64,000 nucleotides of DNA. Origin: Litchfieldella anticariensis FP35 = DSM 16096 (GTDB taxonomy: Bacteria; Pseudomonadota; Gammaproteobacteria; Pseudomonadales; Halomonadaceae). The notes beneath the pieces were generated by a model that did no database searches, was not told the DNA's origin, and saw nothing but the letters and a program-made list of their open reading frames with translations. The stretch covers positions 682,001 to 746,000 of the forward strand of contig NZ_KE332377.1 in the NCBI RefSeq assembly GCF_000409775.1, in the 5' to 3' direction. A program made the position numbers and the translations under genes. This document shows, in pieces, positions 18,254-27,890 of this stretch. Each line of letters opens with the position of its first letter. Position 1 is the stretch's first letter.

Positions 18254-19045
18254 ATGAAACGCAGTCTGAAAGGACTGTGCGGCGCGGGAGCCCTGGTGCT
18301 CCCGCTGTCCGTATGGGCCGCCCCTGTAGTGGAAGATCTCACGGGACAACAACCGCAGAGCTTCTACGATCAAACGCAAATCCGTGAAGAGGCCGGTGGC
18401 AACCTGGTGCTCTTCAATCAGATGCAGGCCAACCAGCAAGAGATCCAGCAACTCCGTGGCCAGCTCGAAGAGTTGCGTTATCAGATCGAGCAGTTGCGTC
18501 GCCTTTCCCAGGAACGCTACCTTGATCTGGAAGAACGCATTCTGGCCGGTGGCGGTCTCGGTGGCCAGCCTCAACCCGGGACTCAGGTAGATGCCGATAC
18601 CGCTCGCGATATCGCTACTGCTGCACCGAGTGGCCCCAGCGATGCCGGAGGCCCCGGCGGTCCTACTGAGGATGCCCGGGCGGCTTATCAGCAGGCCTTC
18701 CAGCATGTCCAGAATCGTGATTTCCCGGCAGCCATTCAAGCTTTTGAAGCATTCGTCAACAACTACCCTGACAATAGCCTCACTGCCAATGGCCATTATT
18801 GGCTGGGTGAGCTCTACTCGGCGCAGTCCGAGCTTGAACCGGCAGCGCAAGCCTTTGAGACGGTGATCAACGATTACCCGCAGAGCAACAAGGTTCCCGA
18901 TGCCCTTTACAAGCTGGGACTGCTTCGGGCGCGTCAAGGACAACCCGATGTCAGCCGAGAACTGCTGATCCGGGTGCGTGATGACTATCCGCAGAGCAGT
19001 GCGGCCGGAATGGCCAACGATTTCCTGAATCAATCAGGAATCTAG
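18254..19045 (+). CDS. cpoB: Cell division coordinator CpoB (YbgF)
   Basis: A 263-residue periplasmic protein. It has an N-terminal signal peptide (GALVLPLSVWAAP), a trimerising coiled coil (about residues 50-95, LVLFNQMQANQQEIQQLRGQ), a Gly/Pro-rich linker and C-terminal TPR repeats (AFQHVQNRDFPAAIQAFEAF, LGELYSAQSELEPAAQAFE). CpoB coordinates septal peptidoglycan synthesis with Tol-driven outer-membrane constriction. It is the last gene of the tol-pal block and lies 24 nt before yciK. Confidence 0.94.
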   Translation: MKRSLKGLCGAGALVLPLSVWAAPVVEDLTGQQPQSFYDQTQIREEAGGNLVLFNQMQANQQEIQQLRGQLEELRYQIEQLRRLSQERYLDLEERILAGGGLGGQPQPGTQVDADTARDIATAAPSGPSDAGGPGGPTEDARAAYQQAFQHVQNRDFPAAIQAFEAFVNNYPDNSLTANGHYWLGELYSAQSELEPAAQAFETVINDYPQSNKVPDALYKLGLLRARQGQPDVSRELLIRVRDDYPQSSAAGMANDFLNQSGI

Positions 19046-19068
19046 CGGTTGTCACCTAAGGAGTATCG

Positions 19069-19830
19069 ATGAGCTGCAAGATCGATTATCGCCCCTCTGT
19101 GGAACTGCTTGCGGGCAGGGTAATTCTGGTGACAGGTGCTGGTGATGGCATCGGACGGGCCGCCGCATTGGCCTATGCTGGCCATGGAGCAACAGTGATT
19201 CTGCTGGGACGCACCATTGCCAAGCTGGAGAAGGTCTACGACGAGATCGAGGCTGCAGGCGGCCCTCAGCCGGCCATTTTCCCATTGAACTTCGAGGGGG
19301 CGACTCTCAAGGACTTTCAGGACATGGCCGACACTCTGGACAAGGAGTTCGGTCGGCTCGATGGTCTGCTGCACAACGCGGGATTGCTGGGCCGGATCAC
19401 CCCCTTCGAGCAATACAACCCCGAGCTCTGGGAACAGGTGATGCAAGTCAACTTCAATGGCCCAATCTGGATGACCCAGGCATTGTTGCCATTACTGAAG
19501 GCTTCCAAGGATGCCTCTGTCATCTTCACTTCCTCGAGTGTTGGTCGCAAAGGGCGTGCCTATTGGGGGGGGTATGCCGTTTCCAAGTTTGCCACAGAAG
19601 GCTTTGTGGAAGTGCTGGCCGAAGAGTTGGAGCATCTGGGAACACTGCGTATCAACAGCCTCAATCCTGGCGCGACTCGTACGCAGATGCGCAAAACCGC
19701 CTATCCTGCCGAAGACCCTGACAAACTACGCACCCCCGATGAGATCATGCCTACCTATCTGTGGCTGATGGGACCCGACAGCTGCGGCCACAACGGTGAG
19801 CGTTTCGATGCTCAGCCACCCAAGAGCTAA
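19069..19830 (+). CDS. yciK: Short-chain dehydrogenase YciK
   Basis: A 253-residue classical short-chain dehydrogenase. The cofactor motif is VTGAGDGIGRA (TGxxxGIG), followed by HNAG. The active-site Ser lies in TSSSVG, with Tyr and Lys in YAVSK. The opening (YRPSVELLAGRVILVTGA) and length match YciK. The substrate is unknown. It is co-oriented with the tol genes and ends at a bidirectional terminator facing mupP. In Pseudomonas the same gene neighbours mupP and ubiG. Confidence 0.9.
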   Translation: MSCKIDYRPSVELLAGRVILVTGAGDGIGRAAALAYAGHGATVILLGRTIAKLEKVYDEIEAAGGPQPAIFPLNFEGATLKDFQDMADTLDKEFGRLDGLLHNAGLLGRITPFEQYNPELWEQVMQVNFNGPIWMTQALLPLLKASKDASVIFTSSSVGRKGRAYWGGYAVSKFATEGFVEVLAEELEHLGTLRINSLNPGATRTQMRKTAYPAEDPDKLRTPDEIMPTYLWLMGPDSCGHNGERFDAQPPKS

Positions 19831-19847
19831 TCCAAGGCCCAATATTC

Positions 19848-19877
19848 AATACGGCCTCCGCTAGCGGAGGCCGTATT
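19848..19877. terminator. Bidirectional terminator between yciK and mupP
   Basis: The arm AATACGGCCTCCGC (19848-19861) pairs perfectly with 19864-19877 around a 2-nt centre. The outer A/T pairs give short U-runs on either strand. It lies exactly between two convergent genes. Confidence 0.8.
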
Positions 19878-19880
19878 GCA

Positions 19881-20552
19881 TCAGCGCTGCTGTAGTGCTT
19901 GGATCAGGGCCTGAGGGGATTCGAACCAGCGGTCCGCCGGCCAGGCCTGGATATCGTCGTTCTCGTCCAGATAGCCATAGCCCACAGCGATAGCCGTCAT
20001 ACCAGCAGCCCGGGCTGCCTGCATGTCCCGGCGGTGATCACCGATGTACCAGCAATCACCAGCGCTCACGCCCAATCGATGTGCGGCTTCCCACAAGGGC
20101 TCTGGAGAGGGCTTCTTCACTGGCAGATCGTCAGCACAGAGAAGTGCTCCAGGAATTAGCCCCAGTGCCTCGATCAGTGGGACTGCGTAAGCGCGCGGCT
20201 TGTTGGTGACGATACCCCACACGCGGGGTGGGATGGACCAGGCGCCAAGTAGAGAGTCAAGCCCGGGAAACAAACGACTTTCGGCGGCGACATCCCGCCC
20301 ATAGGATTCGAGCAGGAAGGTGCGTGCCTCAGCATGTCCATCGGCCCCTTGCTCCAACCCCAACGCCAGCGTGACCAGCGCGCTGCCACCGTTGGAGACT
20401 TGGGCACGAATGATGGGAAAGGGCAGTGCCTCAAGGCCATGATGCGCGCGTAAAGCGTTAGTTGCCCGAGCCAGATCCGGGGCAGTATCCACCAAGGTAC
20501 CGTCCAGATCGAAGAGTAGGGCGCGCGGCAGGGCAGAAGCATTGCTCATCAT
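19881..20552 (-). CDS. mupP: HAD phosphatase, probable N-acetylmuramic acid 6-phosphate phosphatase MupP
   Basis: A 223-residue HAD-superfamily phosphatase with the nucleophile motif [29 protein letters not shown] (motif 2/3 region) and the acidic [16 protein letters not shown]. Sequence alone would also allow phosphoglycolate phosphatase (gph). Gene order favours MupP: in Pseudomonas, mupP lies between ubiG and a yciK-like gene, exactly as here, and works in the MupP-AmgK-MurU cell-wall recycling route. It overlaps ubiG by four bases. The presence of amgK and murU elsewhere in the genome would support this. Confidence 0.8.
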   Translation of the reverse strand: MMSNASALPRALLFDLDGTLVDTAPDLARATNALRAHHGLEALPFPIIRAQVSNGGSALVTLALGLEQGADGHAEARTFLLESYGRDVAAESRLFPGLDSLLGAWSIPPRVWGIVTNKPRAYAVPLIEALGLIPGALLCADDLPVKKPSPEPLWEAAHRLGVSAGDCWYIGDHRRDMQAARAAGMTAIAVGYGYLDENDDIQAWPADRWFESPQALIQALQQR

Positions 20553-21283
20553 GGCATCTCCAGTCGACAGTGCATCAGGTAGTTGACTGAGACGTCACGC
20601 GCATCGAGCCGGTAGCGGCGCATCATAGGATTATAGACCAGGCCGCTTTGCTCACAGACTTTCAACCCTGTGGCGCGACACCAGCTCGACAACTCCGATG
20701 GGCGAATGAACTTGCGATAATCGTGGGTTCCCTTGGGCAACAAACGCAGCACGTACTCGGCCCCCAAGATAGCGAAAGCATAAGCCTTGGGATTGCGGTT
20801 GACAGTCGAGAAGAATACCTGCCCACCGGGCTTGACTAGTGTCGCGCAGGCACGTACCACCGCTTGTGGATCCGGGACGTGCTCAAGCATTTCCATGCAA
20901 GTCACGACATCGTACTCTCCTGGATGGGTAGCGGCCATTTCTTCAGCACTGGCCTGGCGGTAATCGACATCGACACCACTTTCCTGCTGATGCAGGCGTG
21001 CCACCGATAACGGAGCATCCCCCATGTCGATGGCCGTAACCTTGGCCCCACGGTGTGCCATCGCTTCGCTCAAGATGCCACCGCCACAGCCGACATCGAT
21101 GACCGTCTTGCCGGCCAGACCACCGCGTGCTTCGATGAAATCGAGACGTAGCGGATTGATGTCATGCAGGGGTTTGAACTCACCTTCCTTGTCCCACCAG
21201 CGACTGGCCAAGGCTTCGAACTTGGCGATTTCGCCCTGATCGACGTTCTGGCGATACTGGTGGGGATCCTGTGCGGTTTCCAT
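20549..21283 (-). CDS. ubiG: Ubiquinone biosynthesis O-methyltransferase UbiG
   Basis: A 244-residue SAM-dependent methyltransferase that carries out both O-methylations in ubiquinone synthesis. The opening [23 protein letters not shown] and the SAM motif [16 protein letters not shown] are characteristic, as is [13 protein letters not shown]. The start at 21283 directly follows the mtaD stop codon (21284). It overlaps mupP by four bases at its 3' end, so mtaD-ubiG-mupP looks like one transcript. Confidence 0.95.
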   Translation of the reverse strand: METAQDPHQYRQNVDQGEIAKFEALASRWWDKEGEFKPLHDINPLRLDFIEARGGLAGKTVIDVGCGGGILSEAMAHRGAKVTAIDMGDAPLSVARLHQQESGVDVDYRQASAEEMAATHPGEYDVVTCMEMLEHVPDPQAVVRACATLVKPGGQVFFSTVNRNPKAYAFAILGAEYVLRLLPKGTHDYRKFIRPSELSSWCRATGLKVCEQSGLVYNPMMRRYRLDARDVSVNYLMHCRLEMP

Positions 21284-22639
21284 CTACATTCGCTCCTTTC
21301 CCTGCGACGCCGTAGCGGTCATAGCGTTCTGGTAGTGGTGTGTATTGGCAAGTATGGCCTCGGCATCGAGTGCCTCGAACTCACTATCAGTCAGGTATGG
21401 CTGTCCGCCGATCCAGACGTGGCTGACCTGCTGGCTTTGCATGGCATAGACTACGGCTGAGGCCGGATGATGCACCGGAGCGGTATTCAAGCGCTCCAGG
21501 TCCACGGCGATCACATCCGCTTCGAAGCCTTGGTGTAGCTGACCGAGTCGCGCTTCCAGCCCAAGTGCCTTGGCGCCTTCACGCGTGGCCATGGCCAGCG
21601 CTGCCATGGCGGGTAAGGCCGCAGCATCGCCACTGACTCCTTTGGCCAGTAATGCTGCGCACTTGAGCTCATCGAACATGTCGAGGTCATTGTTACTGGC
21701 AGCGCCATCGGTTCCCAACGCTACGGTGATGCCCGCATCAAGCAGGCGGGCTACCGGGCAGAAGCCACTGGCCAGTTTCAGATTCGATTGTGGGCAATGC
21801 ACAATGCGAGTGTCGGTTTCACGCAGAATAGCCAGGTCCTGATCGTCGATCTGGGTCATGTGCACGGCTTGGAAATGGGGGCCTAGCAAACCGGCCTCGA
21901 ACAACCGTGCCAGCGGTCGTTTACCATCCTTCGCCAAACCCTGCTCGACCTCATCTGCGGTCTCATGGACATGCATCTGAATCGGCAGCCCGAGTCGGAG
22001 ATGAGCGTCATGCAGGCGCGTCAGGCTCTCGTCGCTGACCGTATAGGGAGCATGAGGCCCTAGCGCCAATGAGATACGGGGATGATCGCGATAACGCTCG
22101 AGCAGAGCCTCGGTCTTGGTCAATCCGATCGCGAAGTCAGGTGCCCAGGGGGTCGGAAAATCGATCAGTGGCGTACATAATTGCACGCGCATGCCCAAGC
22201 GCTCCACGACCCCGGCCACCGCTTCAGGTGCCAGATACATGTCAGCAAAGGTCGTGGTACCTCCGCGCAGCATTTCAGCACACGCCAAGCGGGTGCCCGC
22301 AGCGACGAAGTCGGGGTTCACATGCGCAGCCTCGGCCGGCCAGATATGGTCGTTGAGCCATGTCATCAACGGTAGGTCGTCGGCAAACCCTCTCATCAAG
22401 CTCATGCCGGCATGATTGTGGGCATTGATCAGCCCTGGTAACAAGGCATGATGGTCCAGGCGCACGACTCGCAACGGCCGAACGTGATGACGTGCTTCCG
22501 ATTGCGGCCAAGGGCCTAGCAAGTGCCCGTCATGCATGGCGATGGCATGGTCCTCGAGTGTCGGTAAACCATCGCTCATCGGCAATATCCAACGTGCCTC
22601 GATCAGCAGGTCGACATCACGCGGTGCGGTGGATGGCAT
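21284..22639 (-). CDS. mtaD: 5-methylthioadenosine/S-adenosylhomocysteine deaminase (TRZ/ATZ family)
   Basis: A 451-residue amidohydrolase. Metal ligands lie in [17 protein letters not shown], in HVHETADEV, in the [10 protein letters not shown] region and in [15 protein letters not shown]. It matches the TRZ/ATZ group that deaminates methylthioadenosine to methylthioinosine. In Pseudomonas this is the first step of methionine salvage by the methylthioinosine route, and its gene lies next to mtnA and ubiG. The same order occurs here, with mtnA divergent across a 91-nt gap. Other deamination substrates cannot be excluded. Confidence 0.88.
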   Translation of the reverse strand: MPSTAPRDVDLLIEARWILPMSDGLPTLEDHAIAMHDGHLLGPWPQSEARHHVRPLRVVRLDHHALLPGLINAHNHAGMSLMRGFADDLPLMTWLNDHIWPAEAAHVNPDFVAAGTRLACAEMLRGGTTTFADMYLAPEAVAGVVERLGMRVQLCTPLIDFPTPWAPDFAIGLTKTEALLERYRDHPRISLALGPHAPYTVSDESLTRLHDAHLRLGLPIQMHVHETADEVEQGLAKDGKRPLARLFEAGLLGPHFQAVHMTQIDDQDLAILRETDTRIVHCPQSNLKLASGFCPVARLLDAGITVALGTDGAASNNDLDMFDELKCAALLAKGVSGDAAALPAMAALAMATREGAKALGLEARLGQLHQGFEADVIAVDLERLNTAPVHHPASAVVYAMQSQQVSHVWIGGQPYLTDSEFEALDAEAILANTHHYQNAMTATASQGKERM

Positions 22640-22730
22640 CGCAGGTCTCCTTCGGTATGATGAGCGTTATTCTACCCGCTCTAGTCGCCGCTTTCCCATC
22701 GCGATCGGGAAGAACCTTTCAGGAGAAATC

Positions 22731-23837
22731 ATGTCCGTACCTTCCATAACGCCAATTCGCTGGTGTGACGATGGTCATCTCGAGCTACTCGATCAGCGGG
22801 CTTTGCCGGACCGTCATCTGACTCTGGATGTGACCAGTGCCGATGGTGCGGCTGAAGCGATTCGCGCGATGGTGGTGCGTGGTGCACCCGCGATCGGTAT
22901 CACTGCCGCTTACGGTGTGGTATTGGCAGCGCTGAAGCAACGGGGCAGCGATTGGCAACCCGGGGTGGAAGCCGCCATAACGATTCTGGCCGCTTCACGC
23001 CCTACCGCTGTCAATCTGTTCTGGGCCCTTGAGCGTATGCACCAGGTCATCGCCATACATCGGCATGAAGAGGTGGCTCCGGTAACTGCGCTACTCGAGG
23101 CGGCACGTACCATTCATCGCCAGGATCTCGACGATAACCTCACCATGGGAGAATTGGGCGCCGACCTGATCTCTCGCGAGGCGCCCTGTGCGGTGATGAC
23201 ACACTGTAATACCGGGGCACTTGCCACCGGAGGGCACGGCACGGCGCTGGGCGTGATCCGCAGTGCCTGGAGCAGGGGATTGATCACCCATGTCCATGCC
23301 AATGAAACCCGCCCCTGGCTGCAAGGCGCTCGCTTGACGGCGTGGGAGCTCGACCAAGAGGGAATTCCCGTAACCTTGGCGGTCGACTCCGCCGCATCGC
23401 TGCTGATGGCTCAAGGCAAGGTCGGCTGGTTGATCGTTGGCGCCGATCGCATCGCGGCCAACGGCGATGTGGCCAACAAGATCGGCACCTTGGCGCTGGC
23501 TGTTCAGGCACGTTACTTTGGTGTCAAAGTGATGGTGGTGGCTCCATCGAGTACCTTTGACTTGGAGGTCGCCAGCGGCGATGCGATTCCCATCGAAACC
23601 CGCGATGCCCGTGAACTCACGCATCAAGGAGAGCGTGTCGTCGCTCCGGAAAAAATCAATATCTACAACCCGGTGTTCGATGTCACTCCAGCGTCGCTGA
23701 TCGATGCCATCGTCTGCGAGCGAGGGGTCATCGAACACCCCGATCATGCCGGTGTCGTGCGCATGATCGAGACATGCAGGGGAACTGAGGTATGTCATAA
23801 TCTCTCAAGAACTTATGAAAGGAAGGACCCCGAATGA
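22731..23837 (+). CDS. mtnA: S-methyl-5-thioribose-1-phosphate isomerase
   Basis: A 368-residue member of the eIF2B-like isomerase family. Landmarks are [20 protein letters not shown] (shown as [18 protein letters not shown]), [18 protein letters not shown] with the catalytic cysteine, and [18 protein letters not shown]. It converts methylthioribose-1-phosphate to methylthioribulose-1-phosphate in methionine salvage. The start at 22731 has AGGAGA upstream and matches the family; an in-frame extension back to 22536 overlaps mtaD and is rejected. Its stop overlaps the galU start by four bases. The other mtn genes are not in the window. Confidence 0.95.
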   Translation: MSVPSITPIRWCDDGHLELLDQRALPDRHLTLDVTSADGAAEAIRAMVVRGAPAIGITAAYGVVLAALKQRGSDWQPGVEAAITILAASRPTAVNLFWALERMHQVIAIHRHEEVAPVTALLEAARTIHRQDLDDNLTMGELGADLISREAPCAVMTHCNTGALATGGHGTALGVIRSAWSRGLITHVHANETRPWLQGARLTAWELDQEGIPVTLAVDSAASLLMAQGKVGWLIVGADRIAANGDVANKIGTLALAVQARYFGVKVMVVAPSSTFDLEVASGDAIPIETRDARELTHQGERVVAPEKINIYNPVFDVTPASLIDAIVCERGVIEHPDHAGVVRMIETCRGTEVCHNLSRTYERKDPE

Positions 23838-24724
23838 TCCGCAAGGCCGTACTCCCCGTCGCCGGCTTCGGCACTCGTTGCCTGCCGGCTTCCAAAGCGA
23901 TTCCCAAGGAAATGATCACCATCGTCGACAAGCCGGTGATCCAGTACGTGGTGGAAGAAGCCGTGGCCGCAGGGATCAAGGAAATCGTGCTGGTCACTCA
24001 CTCCAGCAAGGGTGCTATCGAAAACCATTTCGACAAGCACTTCGAACTGGAGAGTACGCTCGAGGCCAAAGGCAAGCACGAATTGCTCAAGGAGCTGCAC
24101 GATATCATCCCCGATGATGTCAAGATCATCAGTATTCGCCAGCCCGAGCCTCTAGGGCTTGGTCACGCCGTTCTCTGTGCGCGCCCCATCATCGGTGACA
24201 GCGAGCCCTTCGCCGTACTGCTGCCGGATGTGCTGGTCGACGCAGAAGGACTTGCCCGTAATGACTTGGCCGGCATGGTGGAGGCTTTCAATACCACTGG
24301 CCAAGCTCAGATCATGGTCGAAAACGTGCCCCGCAGCATGGTTTACAAGTACGGCATCGTTGCACTCGACTCGCCTGAGCTGGCCCCGGGTCAGTCAGGC
24401 GGGATTACTCGCGTGGTCGAAAAGCCTACGGTCGAGGAAGCACCCTCCACTCTGGCGGTCATTGGCCGCTACCTGCTGCCAGGGTCGATCTTCCCCTTGT
24501 TGGCAGAAACCCCTCCTGGTGCGGGTAACGAGATCCAACTCACCGATGCTATCGACGAACTTCGTCGCCAGGGCGGCGTAGCTGCTTATCGCATGCAGGG
24601 CACCACCTACGACTGTGGTCACCAGTTGGGTTATTTGGAAGCGATTCTGGCTTTTGCCAAGCGTCACCCCAAGTATGGGCATGATTTCAGCCAATTGTTG
24701 GCCCGATACGCCGGCCAGGAGTAG
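23834..24724 (+). CDS. galU: UTP-glucose-1-phosphate uridylyltransferase
   Basis: A 296-residue nucleotidyltransferase that makes UDP-glucose. The N-terminal motif is [24 protein letters not shown] (shown as [18 protein letters not shown]), followed by [24 protein letters not shown] and the LTDAIDEL segment. The protein is typical in length. The start ATG overlaps the mtnA stop (ATGA), with GAAAGGAAGGA inside mtnA as ribosome-binding site. The next gene, 5 nt downstream, encodes a UDP-glucose dehydrogenase homologue, so the pair suggests UDP-glucuronate supply, although that partner lacks key residues. Confidence 0.96.
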   Translation: MIRKAVLPVAGFGTRCLPASKAIPKEMITIVDKPVIQYVVEEAVAAGIKEIVLVTHSSKGAIENHFDKHFELESTLEAKGKHELLKELHDIIPDDVKIISIRQPEPLGLGHAVLCARPIIGDSEPFAVLLPDVLVDAEGLARNDLAGMVEAFNTTGQAQIMVENVPRSMVYKYGIVALDSPELAPGQSGGITRVVEKPTVEEAPSTLAVIGRYLLPGSIFPLLAETPPGAGNEIQLTDAIDELRRQGGVAAYRMQGTTYDCGHQLGYLEAILAFAKRHPKYGHDFSQLLARYAGQE

Positions 24725-24729
24725 ACGAG

Positions 24730-26025
24730 ATGCGCGTTATCGTCCATGGAAGTGAGCTAGCTTCGGCCACGGCGGCAGCTGCTTTGTCGAGTGTCGGTCA
24801 CCGGGTCGATTGGACCCCTCATCCCGATTTGCCTTGGGACGCGTTACGAGAAGCCGAATGGTTGGCACGGGAGCCTGAGCTGCTAGCCCATCTGCATGCT
24901 TCCTGTCAGGGAGGTACGCTACGAATTCTAGGGGAACACACCGGCGACACAGAACTCGACGAAGCCGATATTCTATGGCTGGCCCTGGCCCCGGATCAGC
25001 GCCAAGAGGCCGAAGCCCTGGTGGCCCATGTGGCCAGCCGTCAGTCCTTGCCATTGGTGGTCATCAATAACTCTACCTTTCCTGTAGGGACCACTGAACA
25101 GTTCGAGTCATGTCTGGGACATATTGGCCAAGTGGCCGTTGCGTTACCCGATATGCTCGAGGAAGGGCGTGCCTGGCAGGTTTTCACCCGACCGTCGCGC
25201 TGGTTGCTGGGATGCGAGGATGATGAAGCCGCCATTCAAGTTCGCGAATTGCTGCGGGCTTTCAACCGTCGTAGTGATAATTTCCAGCGCATGCCGCGCC
25301 GAGCCGCGGAGCTGACCAAACTGGCCATCAATGGCATGTTGGCCACACGCATCAGCTACATGAACGAGATTGCCGGTCTGGCCGATTCGTTGGATGTGGA
25401 TGTCGAGCATGTGCGTCAGGGCATGGGGGCGGATAGCCGCATCGGCTACGAGTACCTGTACCCCGGATGCGGCTTCGGTGGCCTGAATTTTTCGCGCGAC
25501 CTGATGCGGCTGGCCGATGTCCAGTCAGCCAGTGGGCGGGCCTCGGTCTTGCTCGATCGCGTGCTGGATATCAACGAGCACAAGAAAGAGACCCTGTTTC
25601 GTAAGCTGTGGGCTCATTTTCACGGTCAGTTGGAGGGTCGCACGGTTGCGATATGGGGAGTGGCCTTCAAGCCGGGCACGACACGTATCGATCATGCCCC
25701 GGTCTTGACGCTGCTCGATGCTTTGTGGGCTCAAGGCGTACATGTACGCTTGCACGACCCGGCGGCTCTGGCCTCCCTGGAAGCGCATGTCGGTCCCCAT
25801 CCGTTGATGACCTTGTGTCCCGATGACCCTTATCAGGCGTGCGAGGGAGCCGATGCCTTGATGCTGGTCACTGAATGGAAATGCTACTGGAATCCTGACT
25901 GGCGCCGCTTGGGAGACATGCTTGGCGAGCGTCTGGTTCTTGATGGGCGCAATATTTATGACCCTCGTTATGTGGCGGCACGCGGCCTGACCTATCGAGG
26001 TATCGGAAGAAGAGCGGACCCATGA
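24730..26025 (+). CDS. Divergent UDP-glucose/nucleotide-sugar dehydrogenase homologue lacking the catalytic cysteine
   Basis: A 431-residue UDP-glucose 6-dehydrogenase-family protein with all three domains recognisable. Conserved parts include NNSTFPVGTTEQFE, the central AELTKLAINGMLATRISYMNEI (Lys and Asn kept) and the C-terminal VAIWGVAFKPGTTRIDHAP. Two key elements are broken. The N-terminal dinucleotide loop (normally GxGYVG) reads HGSELA. The active-site GGSCFPKD reads GGLNFSRD, so the nucleophilic cysteine is Asn253, while the aspartate is kept (D257). UDP-glucose dehydrogenases need this cysteine for the second oxidation. It may be inactive, regulatory, or catalyse another reaction. 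It follows galU by 5 nt and ends at a strong terminator. Confidence 0.85.
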   Translation: MRVIVHGSELASATAAAALSSVGHRVDWTPHPDLPWDALREAEWLAREPELLAHLHASCQGGTLRILGEHTGDTELDEADILWLALAPDQRQEAEALVAHVASRQSLPLVVINNSTFPVGTTEQFESCLGHIGQVAVALPDMLEEGRAWQVFTRPSRWLLGCEDDEAAIQVRELLRAFNRRSDNFQRMPRRAAELTKLAINGMLATRISYMNEIAGLADSLDVDVEHVRQGMGADSRIGYEYLYPGCGFGGLNFSRDLMRLADVQSASGRASVLLDRVLDINEHKKETLFRKLWAHFHGQLEGRTVAIWGVAFKPGTTRIDHAPVLTLLDALWAQGVHVRLHDPAALASLEAHVGPHPLMTLCPDDPYQACEGADALMLVTEWKCYWNPDWRRLGDMLGERLVLDGRNIYDPRYVAARGLTYRGIGRRADP

Positions 26026-26047
26026 AGCCCCATAGTCATTAACGAAG

Positions 26048-26075
26048 AAGGCCCCACTATAGTGGGGCCTTTTTT
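26048..26075 (+). terminator. Intrinsic terminator after the galU / dehydrogenase-homologue pair
   Basis: AAGGCCCCACTA (26048-26059) pairs with 26060-26071 and is followed by a run of six T (26070-26075). The 5' A residues could also serve the convergent sodB transcript. Confidence 0.9.
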
Positions 26076-26129
26076 GATCATTCAACTGAGCGTATCACGG
26101 ACCTCAATGATACACCGAATGACTGGAAT

Positions 26130-26708
26130 TCAGCTGAAATTTTGGGCGACGAAGTCCCAATTGAGCAGGTTCCAGACATTTTCCAGATACTTGGGACGCG
26201 CATTACGATAGTCGATGTAGTAAGCATGTTCCCACACATCGATGGTCAGCAGCGGTGTCTGTCCATGAGCGATGGGAGTGTCAGCATTACTCGTATTGAC
26301 GATGTCCACGCCACCATCGTCAGTCTTGATCAGCCAGGTCCAACCGGAGCCAAAGTTACCCACGGCTTGAGCGTTGAAGGTCTCTTTGAACTTGTCGAAG
26401 GAACCGAATTTGGCGTTGATGGCATCAGCCAGAGCGCCGCTGGGCTCACCGCCGCCATTGGGTGACAGGCAATGCCAGTAGAATGTGTGATTCCACACCT
26501 GAGCTGCCTGATTGAAGAGGCCGCCGGAAGAGGACTTGATGATCTCCTCGAGAGATTTGTTGGCATCGGGAGTGCCGTCGACCAGTTCGTTGAGCTTGGT
26601 CACATAGGCTTGATGATGTTTGCCATAGTGATAATCAAGTGTCTCGGCGGAGATATGCGGTTCCAGCGCATTCTTCTCGTAAGGCAGGGCGGGAAGTTCA
26701 AATGCCAT
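26130..26708 (-). CDS. sodB: Superoxide dismutase (Fe type)
   Basis: A 192-residue Fe/Mn superoxide dismutase. Metal ligands are visible in [21 protein letters not shown] and [11 protein letters not shown]. The [11 protein letters not shown] and FGSGWTWL signatures are those of the iron type. It detoxifies superoxide in the cytosol. The start at 26708 has a strong AAGGAG ribosome-binding site; a longer in-frame start at 26735 is not supported. The gene stands alone and is divergent from the coiled-coil gene across 283 nt. I saw no convincing promoter or regulatory repeat in that gap. Confidence 0.96.
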   Translation of the reverse strand: MAFELPALPYEKNALEPHISAETLDYHYGKHHQAYVTKLNELVDGTPDANKSLEEIIKSSSGGLFNQAAQVWNHTFYWHCLSPNGGGEPSGALADAINAKFGSFDKFKETFNAQAVGNFGSGWTWLIKTDDGGVDIVNTSNADTPIAHGQTPLLTIDVWEHAYYIDYRNARPKYLENVWNLLNWDFVAQNFS

Positions 26709-26991
26709 GATTACTCCTTTTTTCCTTTTAGTCACCGATGAAAACAGCGCCTGATGTTATGGGGATTCCTGCCTCGGGCGTCAAGGGTTGGCAAGAGACA
26801 AAACGACTTGGCCCGCTATCCGTCCGGGCGAAAAAAACCTTACAATACCAAGCATCTGCGAAGGTGGTGTCGCGACATCATAGCACCCTGGGGTATGCTC
26901 GCCAATTCCGACAGCGTCACTCGGACATGTAACGGCAACCTCAAATGGCGACCGTCACTGCCTTGTTCGTGCATGGTTAAGGAGTCTCTCT

Positions 26992-27876
26992 ATGGCCGAG
27001 CGCCCGGAGGAAGAGCGCCACACGCCCCGCATCGTCCCGGATGCCGATGCTAGTATCGCGGCTCATCGGTACCGCTATTCTTCTTCCCCTCGCGTATGGC
27101 CGTTATGGTGTCTGATCGTGTTGCTCGGCCTGGCACTCGGTGGCTTGGGCTACCTGGCTTGGCAAGAGCGCCAAGGCATGCTGGAAGAAATCCGTCGCCT
27201 CGAAGGACAGCTATCCAATGTCCATGCCCGATTCGATGCCTTCGGCGATAACCGTACCGGTGCTGTCGATTCCCTGGAAGGGCAAGTCGAGTCGCTGATT
27301 GATGATCATCGTTCCCTGCGCCAGCGGGTGGAAGAACAGGAGCGTCTTCTCGACTCGGTGCGTGAGACCGGTATCGACGACAGTGAACTGGAACCTCTGC
27401 AACAGCGTCTGAATGAACTAGGGGAAGCGATCGATTCTCAGAAAGCCTTGATCGCAGCCATCCGCACGTCCCTGGATGCCCTGGAGCGTGCCGGCGAGGA
27501 TGGCCGAGCCTTTCTAGCCACACGATTGTCCGGCTTCGAAAGCGCTCAGCAGCACCATAGCGAGCGTCTGGATAACATGGCCGAGACACTGGGTACGTTG
27601 CGCGAGGCACGGGATACGCTTCGCCGGGGGCAACGTGAACTGGAGGAGCGGGTGGATGACTTGCCCGTGACGGATCCGGAACGCTTGCAGGGGTTGGAAC
27701 AAGAACTGGCCTCATTGACCCGTGCAGTTGAGACCCTGGAAGAACAACGTGATACTGACCGCGAGGCATTGGAAGCCATACGTGGCCGCCTGAGTAGCAG
27801 CCAGGCTCAGTTGACCGAGCTAAGGCAGAATCAGGTTGCCTTGAGCGCGAGCCTGGAAGCTCTGCGGAGTCAATAA
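26992..27876 (+). CDS. Unknown inner-membrane-anchored coiled-coil protein upstream of tamA
   Basis: A 294-residue protein I do not recognise. A short charged cytoplasmic N-terminus (residues 1-35) leads to one membrane segment at about residues 36-57 (WPLWCLIVLLGLALGGLGYL). The rest is an almost uninterrupted, highly acidic coiled coil rich in Leu, Glu, Arg and Gln, predicted to lie in the periplasm. No enzyme motif or cysteine pair is seen there. AAGGAG lies about 7 nt before the ATG. It ends 14 nt before tamA, so co-transcription with tamA-tamB is likely. A link to outer-membrane assembly or periplasmic spacing is inference. Confidence 0.8.
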   Translation: MAERPEEERHTPRIVPDADASIAAHRYRYSSSPRVWPLWCLIVLLGLALGGLGYLAWQERQGMLEEIRRLEGQLSNVHARFDAFGDNRTGAVDSLEGQVESLIDDHRSLRQRVEEQERLLDSVRETGIDDSELEPLQQRLNELGEAIDSQKALIAAIRTSLDALERAGEDGRAFLATRLSGFESAQQHHSERLDNMAETLGTLREARDTLRRGQRELEERVDDLPVTDPERLQGLEQELASLTRAVETLEEQRDTDREALEAIRGRLSSSQAQLTELRQNQVALSASLEALRSQ

Positions 27877-27890
27877 GGACATGGGGTGAT

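Noticed and set aside
18119-19033. 304-codon open frame antisense to pal and cpoB
   Set aside because: Both sense genes are well-known families with clear motifs; the antisense reading spans two genes and shows no family features.
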